Part shown: positions 53,754 to 61,305 of the stretch, in pieces
Layout of the letters: every line of letters starts with the position of its first letter
Position numbering within the stretch: the first letter of the stretch is position 1
NCBI GenBank assembly: GCA_965238045.1
Contig: CBDEGU010000006.1
Coordinates: forward strand, 1 to 64,000
From: CBDEGU01 sp965238045
Lineage (GTDB): Bacteria > Acidobacteriota > Terriglobia > Bryobacterales > UBA6623
Direction: 5' to 3'
Length of the DNA: 64,000 nt
The notes under the pieces: model-generated
Database searches by the model: none
Seen by the model: only the letters and a program-made list of their open reading frames with translations
Told to the model about the DNA's origin: nothing
Made by a program: the position numbers and the translations under genes

Positions 53754-55888
53754 TTGGTATCGAGCGCCGACTGGGGACCTCGCTGGCGCGGGCCGTGATG
53801 GTTCTGGGGCTGCTGGCCGCCGTGTTGCCGCTTGGCGCGCAGGGTCGGGCGCCGGAGCTGAAGACTTTGTTCACTAAGCAAGCACCGATCCGGGTGGCCT
53901 CCGAGCGGCTCTCGCGTCTGGAGCTGCCGCCCGAGGTGCTGGCCGAATGCCGTCCGGATCTCTCTGATTTGAGGGTGTTCGACGCGGCTGGCAACGAGGT
54001 GCCGTTTCTGGTCGACAGCGGCCTGGCGCCGGGCCGCGAGGCCACCATCAGCCGATCGTACGTGCTTGAGACCTCGGCGGTGACCCGCGGCGAGACGCGC
54101 CGGGAAACTGGACCGCCGATTTATCGGGAGACGTACGAACTTGCCATTCCGCCGGAGATGGCGGCGGATGTCGAAGGAGGAAGCGAAGCGCGGGGCCCCT
54201 GGGATCTTGTGTTGCGGATTCGCCGCGGAAGTTACGTGCGCCGCGTGCGAGTGTCGGCGCGGCAGGCTGGTGGGCGCGAGGTTTCTCTTGTTGAGGAAGG
54301 CTCGATTTTTCGACTGACGAATCCGGTGCGGGAACGGACTCGCATCGCGCTTCCCCGTCTGGGCGGGGATGGTTTGATCGTCACTCTCGAAGGCGAGGAC
54401 GGCGCATATCTCAATCCGGTCTTCCGGCTGGAGACCGCGCGTTCGTTTCAGGCCCGCGAGCAGGCCGTGGTGAGGCTAGAAGAGCTGGCGCGCCGCGAGT
54501 CGGACCGCCACACGGTGATCGAGTTGCGGCGGCCGGCCGGGCTGGTGCCGGGCTCGCTCCGCCTGGGCGCCGCCGACGTATCGTTTTCGCGCGTGGTGAC
54601 GGTTTGGGACGAGGGGCGCGGTGGAGCGGATGGTTCTCTTGGCAGCAAACGCTTGTTTCGAGTCCGCGCGGCGGCGACGGTCGAGGATGTTTCGATTCCG
54701 TTGCGTCCAGCTCGCGGAGAGAGCCTGCGGGTGGTGATCGAGAATCTCGACAGCCCCGCTCTCAAGGAGTTGACCTTTCATGCCGTCGTGCAGCGCCCGG
54801 CTCTCGTATTCTCGCTGCGGCCAGGAACGGCGAATCAGCCGGCGGGCATGCTGCGCTTCGGAGGCAGTCGGGCTTTCCGACCGCGATATGATGTGGAAAA
54901 CTTGGAGTCTGGGCGGCGGGGGCCGTCTTACGGCACGGGCGCTGAAGTGGCCGAGCAGCTTTGGGATCTGCCGCCAGCAACGCTCGGCGAAGTCGCGGTG
55001 AATCCAGACTTTGACGCGGCTCCGATTCTGGCTTTCGCGATGCGTCCGGGGACGGAAATTGACTCGCGGCTTTACACGCACCGGCGGCGGTTGAGAGTCG
55101 CTGCGCCGTCCTCATCGGACGGTTTGTTCCGGCTGCGGCTGGATCTCGATGACCTGGCGAGCGCCCAACAGAGTTTGGCCGATTTACGGATTGTCGACGC
55201 GCAATCCCGGCAGTGGGCGTACTTGCTGGAGCGCGATGCCCGCCGGGTGGATCGGGCACTGACGGTGGAGCGGGAGCAGATCGAGGAAGGGGCCTCGGCT
55301 TATGAACTGCGCTTGCCGGCCTCGCCGCTGGTGCTCGATCAGATCTCGCTCGAAACCGGCGTTCCCTATTTTGATCGCGGATATAAACTCATCGCGACGG
55401 TGGGTGAGAGCGAGCGCACGGTGGCGCAAGGGCGCATGAGCCGGCGTGTGGGCGATCCGCGTCCGGTCAGAATCGGCTTCCCCGCGGTGCGCGCCGATGG
55501 GCTGCGGCTGGTGATCGACAATGGCGATGACGCGCCTCTTGACTTCGAGCGAATTTCCGGACGCTTTCCGGTTCCAGAGGCCTATTTCGCGGCCGTGCCG
55601 GGTGAGTATTCGCTGCTGCTCGGCAATCCCGAAGACACCGCGCCGCGGTATGAGTTGGCGAATGTGAAAGATGTAGTGCTGGCGGTTCGGAGCGCCGATG
55701 TGCGGGCGGCGCCGCTTGAGCCGAACCCGCGCTACAGCGCTACCGCCCGCATGGTTACCGAGTCCGGCGCGCAGCAGACGGCTCTGTGGGTGATTCTCGT
55801 GATCGCGGTTGTTTTTCTGGGGGGGCTCACTCTGAAGCTGGCGCGCAGCGATGAGGAAGAGCCGCCCGCTAGTAGTGACGCGGCTTGA
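53750..55888 (+). CDS. DUF3999 envelope protein
   Basis: The 712-residue exported protein has a signal peptide (ends near GAQGRAPE, residue 29). A large, mostly beta region (about 35-660) follows, with repeated 'RL.LPPEVLAECRPDLSDLRVFDAAGNEVPF' and 'DLDDLASAQQSLADLRIVDAQSRQWAYLLE' sandwich motifs. A single C-terminal membrane helix (about 683-705) and a short acidic tail end it. It fits DUF3999 and is translationally coupled to DUF2339 (ATGA, GGAGGGG in front). It is probably the periplasmic partner of that membrane protein. Confidence 0.88.
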   Translation: MIGIERRLGTSLARAVMVLGLLAAVLPLGAQGRAPELKTLFTKQAPIRVASERLSRLELPPEVLAECRPDLSDLRVFDAAGNEVPFLVDSGLAPGREATISRSYVLETSAVTRGETRRETGPPIYRETYELAIPPEMAADVEGGSEARGPWDLVLRIRRGSYVRRVRVSARQAGGREVSLVEEGSIFRLTNPVRERTRIALPRLGGDGLIVTLEGEDGAYLNPVFRLETARSFQAREQAVVRLEELARRESDRHTVIELRRPAGLVPGSLRLGAADVSFSRVVTVWDEGRGGADGSLGSKRLFRVRAAATVEDVSIPLRPARGESLRVVIENLDSPALKELTFHAVVQRPALVFSLRPGTANQPAGMLRFGGSRAFRPRYDVENLESGRRGPSYGTGAEVAEQLWDLPPATLGEVAVNPDFDAAPILAFAMRPGTEIDSRLYTHRRRLRVAAPSSSDGLFRLRLDLDDLASAQQSLADLRIVDAQSRQWAYLLERDARRVDRALTVEREQIEEGASAYELRLPASPLVLDQISLETGVPYFDRGYKLIATVGESERTVAQGRMSRRVGDPRPVRIGFPAVRADGLRLVIDNGDDAPLDFERISGRFPVPEAYFAAVPGEYSLLLGNPEDTAPRYELANVKDVVLAVRSADVRAAPLEPNPRYSATARMVTESGAQQTALWVILVIAVVFLGGLTLKLARSDEEEPPASSDAA

Positions 55889-55926
55889 ACAGCGGCCCGG
55901 CAGAGGGTGGCGGGAGTCGGGCCGAG

Positions 55927-56493
55927 TTATGTTCCCGGTGGGCTTTTGCCGAGCTTGGTGAGAACTCTGGTGGCGACACGATCCGGGTAGCCGAAGGCGT
56001 CTCCCTGGCGAGCTTGCAGAGCTTCGACGGCGGGCCGCGCCTGATCGCCAAGGTCTTCGAGCGCATGCGCCGCGTGCAGGCGCGCCGGGCCGCTGGTTCC
56101 TCCTAGCTCTTGGATGAGGATCGGCAGACCGGCTTCCAGGTTTCCAGTTTTGCAGAGGGCGTGCGCGGCCCAAATTCTCACTTCCGGCGCATTATCGTTG
56201 AGAGCCTCTTGCATCCGTTCGGCCGCGGAGGTTGGCAAGGGTTGGATCCCGCCGAGTGCTCGTAGGGCCCAGTAGCGAACCGCGCGGTCCTCGTGAGTGG
56301 TGGCTTGTTCCAGGATCGGCACGGCGCGCGCTTGTTGCGGTGGCTCTAGCGTGGCGGCTCCGATGGCGCGGATGGCGGAGAGACGGTCGTGCCGGCCGGT
56401 GCTGGTGAGTTGCTGCTCCCAGGCGGAAAGTGGTTTACCGGCGAGTTCTGGCTCGGCGGGCGCGCAGCCGGTGATCGCGGCGGCGATAAGCAC
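55927..56493 (-). CDS. HEAT-repeat lipoprotein
   Basis: A product of about 188 residues with a lipobox ending in ITGC near the N-terminus. Three or four HEAT repeats follow (RLSAIRAIGAATLEPP, VRYWALRALGGIQP, VRIWAAHALCKTGNL, ARLHAAHALEDLGDQ). It is probably a scaffold attached to a membrane. The start is uncertain. The frame as given begins at a GTG (56493), giving a very short signal. A better signal would start at an ATG near 56535, but a run of eight C just after that ATG puts it out of frame; nine or six C would restore it. Confidence 0.75.
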   Translation of the reverse strand: MLIAAAITGCAPAEPELAGKPLSAWEQQLTSTGRHDRLSAIRAIGAATLEPPQQARAVPILEQATTHEDRAVRYWALRALGGIQPLPTSAAERMQEALNDNAPEVRIWAAHALCKTGNLEAGLPILIQELGGTSGPARLHAAHALEDLGDQARPAVEALQARQGDAFGYPDRVATRVLTKLGKSPPGT

Positions 56494-56650
56494 GGAGATG
56501 ACGACGGGGAAGAGGGGAATGGTGGAGGGGGGGGCATGGTGAGTTTCGGTTAATAAGATAGCAAGCTGTTTGGTTTCGCGGGGTCGGCGTGTCGGCTCGG
56601 GTTGGGTGGGGCCGGTGATCTACTTCTTGGGCGAGCTGCTTTTTCGGTGG

Positions 56651-57994
56651 CTATTTCTTAGGCGGGGGGCGGCCGAAATATGTGAATGGCAGTTTGGCGT
56701 CTTTGGGGAAGGAATCCATTACTTCGCGCAGCCGTTCGCGGTGCTGGCTGATGGCCGGATCGTTGCTCGCCGACAGATCGTTCTGCTCGAATGGGTCGGC
56801 TCGCAGGTCATAGAATTCGCCGCTGTTGTGCATCTTGTAGCGCTTGTCGCGAACCACTCGCTTGGCTCCCCGCTGCGCATAGATCCATTTTCTCTTTTGG
56901 TTCTCGGCTGCTTCCCCCTTGAGTACTGGCACAAAAGAACGGCCGTCGAGCGTAACGCCCTCGGGCAGATCGGCTTGGGCCAGATCGGCGAAGGTGGGTA
57001 GGATGTCGGAGAAATCGACTAGGTCGGTGGTGACGCGGCCCGGTTCAGCAAGACCGGGCGCCCGCACGATGAATGGCACGCGAATGCCGGCCTCAGTGAG
57101 CTGTCCCTTACCGCCCCGGACGGGCTGGCCGTTGAGGCGTCCGGTTAGGCGGCGGCCTGAACCGTTGTCGCAGGTGAAGATGATGACGGTTTGCTCACGA
57201 AGTCCGGCATCGTCGATGGCGGCGACGATGCGACCGACCAGGGCATCCACGTAGTCGACCATGCCGGGGTGGAGATCGGTTCCGGTGAGGGAGGTGTCTC
57301 GGTTGGCGGGCGTCGTGGTGAAGGGCGCGTGGGGCAGGATCATGGGGAAGTAGACCAAAAAGGGCTGATCCCGGTGCCGCTGGATGAAGCCGGCCAGGAA
57401 GCCGGCGGCCAGATCGGGGCCGAATTTGCCCTCGTGCGTCTGGCGCCGTCCGTTGATTTGAAAGAACGGGTTCCAGTAGCGCTCGCCGCTGGGCGGGTTG
57501 CCGGTTTCATGACCGGTCCACATGGCATGTTCGTCGAAGCCGTGACGGGCGAGCGCGCGCGGGTGGCGGCGCAGGTCGTTGATCTGCCACTTACCGGCGA
57601 TGGCGGTGGCGTATCCGGCCTTCTTGAGAACCCGTGCGAATGTGATTTCTCGCCGCCAATCGAAATAGGCTTCACCCCAGCGTGGGGCGTCGTGATGGTC
57701 GGTCCAGCCGGTGCGGAAGGGGTAGCGTCCGGTGAGCAGTGCGTGGCGGGTGGGCGTGCAGATAGGCATGCTGTAGACGTTCTCGAAACGCACGCCCTCG
57801 GTGGCGAGCCGGTCAATATTGGGCGTCTTGTGCTCGGCGCCGTACGCGCTGATCCACTCGGGGCCCAGATCGTCGGCCATGATGAGGACGATATTGGGAC
57901 GGGGTTCCGCGGCTGGCGGCGGGGAGCAAGCGGCGGCGAGCAGGAGGATGAGCGGGAATCTCAAGAAGGTGGCCCTCATGAGGCTGGCGGTCAT
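56651..57994 (-). CDS. Sulfatase, lipoprotein, type I (CTPTR)
   Basis: The 447-residue arylsulfatase-family enzyme has a lipoprotein signal with lipobox AAAC23. The metal site is NIVLIMADDLG (about 34-44). The formylglycine-precursor motif is C79-T-P-T-R, and the LLTGRYPFRTG that follows is intact. The second metal site FTCDNGSG (about 274-281) is present. Maturation needs a formylglycine-generating enzyme that is not in this window. The ATG overlaps the stop of the next sulfatase gene (ATGA). The substrate is unknown; exported sulfatases of this kind desulfate polysaccharides. Confidence 0.93.
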   Translation of the reverse strand: MTASLMRATFLRFPLILLLAAACSPPPAAEPRPNIVLIMADDLGPEWISAYGAEHKTPNIDRLATEGVRFENVYSMPICTPTRHALLTGRYPFRTGWTDHHDAPRWGEAYFDWRREITFARVLKKAGYATAIAGKWQINDLRRHPRALARHGFDEHAMWTGHETGNPPSGERYWNPFFQINGRRQTHEGKFGPDLAAGFLAGFIQRHRDQPFLVYFPMILPHAPFTTTPANRDTSLTGTDLHPGMVDYVDALVGRIVAAIDDAGLREQTVIIFTCDNGSGRRLTGRLNGQPVRGGKGQLTEAGIRVPFIVRAPGLAEPGRVTTDLVDFSDILPTFADLAQADLPEGVTLDGRSFVPVLKGEAAENQKRKWIYAQRGAKRVVRDKRYKMHNSGEFYDLRADPFEQNDLSASNDPAISQHRERLREVMDSFPKDAKLPFTYFGRPPPKK

Positions 57995-59562
57995 GAAACT
58001 TGCACGCGGGCCTTGGCGGCCAAGGCGCGCGCTTGGCCCTTGCCCATCCGTCTTTGGAGCATGGCGGCGAGTTCGTCCTCGCTCATCTGACGGGCGAAAT
58101 CGGCTAGCATGCGCTCCTGGGTGGCGAAGCCCCGCCGGGTGACTTCGTCCGGATCGACTTCGTTGTGGAGGATGTCGCTGAGTTCGTCGCGCACGCTTTT
58201 CGCGGATGGGTCGTCGATGTGATTGTTAAATTCGCCGGGATCTTCATTGACGTTGAACAACAGATGATCGTGCCAGGTGAAGTGGATGTATTTCCAGTCG
58301 CCTTTGCGGATCATGAAGCCGCCCGCCGTGTTGCCCTCGGAATGGGACTCGCTGTAGGCGAAACCGGGATGAGGGCCCGGTGAGCCGTCGCCGATCATCG
58401 TGCGCAGCGAGTGTCCGCGCAGGCCAGTCTGGCCTACAGCGCCGGCCCAATCGAGCATGGTGGCGATGAGATCGACATGGGCCACGGGGGTATCGATGGT
58501 CTTGCCTTGCGGCAGGGCCGCTCCAGCGATGATCAGGGGGACTCGGGCGGCGTTGTCGTAAAGATTGTTCTTGTACCAGAGGCCGTGGTCGCCCAGCGCC
58601 TCACCATGGTCGGAGGTGTAGATGAACACGGTATGGGCGAGTTGGTTCGTCTTTTCGAGTTCATCCCACAACTGCCCGATGTATTCATCCAGCTCGCTGA
58701 TCATGCCGTAGTAGCCGGCGCGGGCGCGGCGAATGCGGTTTTCTGGGATGGGCGTGGCGATGCGCTTGAAGTGACGGAGTTCCTGGAAGACCAGGTGCTG
58801 GTTTTCTAGGTAGTCGTCTGGGATGCGGGGCAGGTCGATCTTCTCGCGGGGATAGAGGTCCCAGTACTTCTTGAGGGCGACGAACTTGGGATGCGGCTGG
58901 GTGAAGCCGACGAAATGCACCCAGGGCTTGCCGGCTTTGGGCGCCTCGCCGCGGAGGAATTCCAGCGCGGTCTCGGCTAGTGAGGCGTCGGCATGGCGAT
59001 TGTCGCGCGGCCGGCCGTTTACATTGGCGCGCTCGCCGACTCGGTAGGCCACCGGCCGCCGGAATAGGGAGGTGATATCGGGGTTCTTGCGATGGCCGTG
59101 GCTGGTCTTGATTTCGCGGAAACCCATGTCGAAATCAGGATTGAGGTCGAGCTTGCCGGTGGCGCGGGTTTCGTAGCCGGAGCGGCGAAGGAGAGTGCCC
59201 CAAGTGGGATGCGAGCCGTCCCAGACCGTCGAATTGCAAAACGAGTTGCAGTCGGAGGGGTACATGCCGGTCATCATGGAGGCACGGCCAGGCACGCAAA
59301 CCGGGCTGCCGCAATAGGCATTGCTGAATACCACTCCTTGCCGCGCGATGCGGTCGAGGTTCGGCGTCTGGACGAGCGGATGGCCGGCGTAGCCGGTGTA
59401 TTTATAGCTGTGCTGATCGGAGCAGATGAAAACGATATTCGGTTTCGATCCGGATTTTGGCCCAGCCTTGGGGGCGCCAGCGCCGGCGGACGAGGTTAGC
59501 GCGGCCGCGCCCAGCCCGGCGGCGAGGTTGCGGCTGAATTCTCTTCTCGTTCGGTTGGCCAT
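57991..59562 (-). CDS. Sulfatase with Tat signal (CVPGR)
   Basis: The 523-residue sulfatase has an N-terminal twin-arginine signal (RREFSRN, residues 6-12). The metal-binding NIVFICSDQH, the C89-V-P-G-R formylglycine motif (CVPGRASMMTGMYPS) and IYTSDHGEALGDHG (about 313-326) are present. It forms an operon with the lipoprotein sulfatase downstream, so the two may act in sequence on one sulfated substrate. One would be held at the membrane and one free in the periplasm. Confidence 0.93.
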   Translation of the reverse strand: MANRTRREFSRNLAAGLGAAALTSSAGAGAPKAGPKSGSKPNIVFICSDQHSYKYTGYAGHPLVQTPNLDRIARQGVVFSNAYCGSPVCVPGRASMMTGMYPSDCNSFCNSTVWDGSHPTWGTLLRRSGYETRATGKLDLNPDFDMGFREIKTSHGHRKNPDITSLFRRPVAYRVGERANVNGRPRDNRHADASLAETALEFLRGEAPKAGKPWVHFVGFTQPHPKFVALKKYWDLYPREKIDLPRIPDDYLENQHLVFQELRHFKRIATPIPENRIRRARAGYYGMISELDEYIGQLWDELEKTNQLAHTVFIYTSDHGEALGDHGLWYKNNLYDNAARVPLIIAGAALPQGKTIDTPVAHVDLIATMLDWAGAVGQTGLRGHSLRTMIGDGSPGPHPGFAYSESHSEGNTAGGFMIRKGDWKYIHFTWHDHLLFNVNEDPGEFNNHIDDPSAKSVRDELSDILHNEVDPDEVTRRGFATQERMLADFARQMSEDELAAMLQRRMGKGQARALAAKARVQVS

Positions 59563-59610
59563 GGGATCTTGTTAACAACGGCCTGGCTTGTTCGCCGCGA
59601 AGGGACTCGA

Positions 59611-59796
59611 CTAGGAGTCGCCGATATCTCGCCCCTTCCCCTCGAAGCGGTAGCAGGAGAGGATGAACCAGACGACGGTTGCCAGCACAAGAAAGCAGAT
59701 TACTTTGACCGCTGCCGGACTGGAGTGGAAGGTATAGATCGCGCCCGTGGCGGCGGAAGTGAACTGTTCCCAGGTCGAGATAGGGCTTGTATTCAT
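59611..59796 (-). CDS. Small single-span membrane protein
   Basis: A 61-residue protein with one strong membrane helix (VKVICFLVLATVVWFILSC, about 30-48) and a short, charged C-terminal tail (YRFEGKGRDIGDS). No strong ribosome site is seen. It lies just downstream of the ammonium transporter on the same strand and may belong with it. The coding call is moderate. Confidence 0.5.
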   Translation of the reverse strand: MNTSPISTWEQFTSAATGAIYTFHSSPAAVKVICFLVLATVVWFILSCYRFEGKGRDIGDS

Positions 59797-59859
59797 GGCG
59801 CAGTAATCATGGCACGGGATCTCCGCGTGAAGAGTGATGCGAGTGAACGGGCAAAAACT

Positions 59860-61149
59860 TCATCTGTCGTTTGCGTGAATCATAGCACCATCGGGTACGA
59901 CGCCCTCAATGCCAAGCTCGGCGAGATCGAGACCCAGGCGCTCATCTTGCTCGCTGACGCGCAATAGGTTCCCTTTCTTCAGCGCCAGGCTGAGCAGATA
60001 GCCCGGCACAAAACCCAGGCTCGCCATGACGGCCATGCCGAGCAGTTGCGCGCCGAGCGATGTCGTAAGCTGATGCTGCGGGTAGCCGCTGGCGAAGAGT
60101 CCCATGGCGAGCATCGACCACATCCCCGCTCCGCCGTGAACGGCGAATGCGCCGACGGCGTCGTCAACGCCCTTGCGTTCGAGAAAGTTGCCGAGCCGGA
60201 CGGCGATGATCGCGCCGGCAAAGCCGATCAGATAACCGAGAGCCGGATGGTAGACGTCCACGCCCGAGGCGATGGAAATCATGCCGGCCAGCCCGCCGCT
60301 GATCGTCCAGTAGGGCTCGCCTCGCGAGGCTACGAACGCGCCCATGACCCCGCCGGCAAAGCCCATGGTGACCGTAAAGGCGACGGAGCTGAGGGTCATC
60401 GGCGTGAGATAGATGCTCAGCCACGGTCCGCCGGGCTGAAAGACAGCGCAGGCCGCATAGAAGGCGTAGAAGCCGCAGAAGATCAGCATCAGCCCCAGCA
60501 TGGTCAGGGGCAGGTTGTGCGGGAGAATGACGCGCGGGTTACCTTGGTCGTCATATTTGCCGAGGCGCGGGCCGAGATTGAGCAACACCCCGAGAGTGAA
60601 AAACGCCGCGACCGTATGCACGCAGCCGCCCGCGCCCCAATCGTGAAAACCGAACTTCGTATATAACCAGCCTCCCTCGCTCCATCCCCAGGCGGCGGCT
60701 AAAATCCAAACGACCGACCCGAGGACTGTCGCCAGGAAGAGATAAGCGCCGAGATGAATGCGTTCGACCACCGCGCCCGACATGATCGACGCGGTCGTAA
60801 ATGAGAACAGCAGGAAAGCGAACCAGAAAACGCCCATGAGGTTGTCTTGAAGGTTCGGCCCCATGTGGGCGCTCCAGGGCAGCGCCGCGCTGGCGGCTTC
60901 GCTTGCGACGGGCAGAATTCCTTGGGGAAAGGCGTAGTAGATCCACCAGCCGAATAAGAAGAACGTGGGCGTCACGACCGCGCATGTGAGCAAGTTCTTC
61001 ATCATCGTCATCAAGACGTTCTTGCGCCGCGTTACGCCCGCTTCATAGGCCATGAACCCGGCGTGAATCAGCCACATCAGAACCCCGGTCCAGAAATAGA
61101 AGGTCTCGATCGTCTTGTTGGCGAATAGCTGGATGTCTTGCGGGCTCAC
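59860..61149 (-). CDS. Ammonium transporter, Amt family
   Basis: The 429-residue integral membrane protein has about 11 helices and the twin-His pore. The first His is in DWGAGGCVHTVAAFF (about residue 178) and the second in AVGAFAVHGGAGMWSM (about 333). The N-terminal FWTGVLMWLIHAGFMAYEAG and the central gate Phe positions are recognisable. It conducts NH4+/NH3 across the inner membrane. No PII gene lies next to it. Confidence 0.93.
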   Translation of the reverse strand: MSPQDIQLFANKTIETFYFWTGVLMWLIHAGFMAYEAGVTRRKNVLMTMMKNLLTCAVVTPTFFLFGWWIYYAFPQGILPVASEAASAALPWSAHMGPNLQDNLMGVFWFAFLLFSFTTASIMSGAVVERIHLGAYLFLATVLGSVVWILAAAWGWSEGGWLYTKFGFHDWGAGGCVHTVAAFFTLGVLLNLGPRLGKYDDQGNPRVILPHNLPLTMLGLMLIFCGFYAFYAACAVFQPGGPWLSIYLTPMTLSSVAFTVTMGFAGGVMGAFVASRGEPYWTISGGLAGMISIASGVDVYHPALGYLIGFAGAIIAVRLGNFLERKGVDDAVGAFAVHGGAGMWSMLAMGLFASGYPQHQLTTSLGAQLLGMAVMASLGFVPGYLLSLALKKGNLLRVSEQDERLGLDLAELGIEGVVPDGAMIHANDR

Positions 61150-61305
61150 TCTGGCTGGCCCTCCCGGCGGTGGCAGTCGGTAGTTTCCCGCGGCCGCTTC
61201 GGCGAGCTACCATCATAGGCTTGCGGGGTGAGCGCTGCAAGGTTGTGCTGGCGCGGATAAGATAACCGCAGGAGATTCGCCGGTCAGCGCAACCGGCTCG
61301 TGCCT

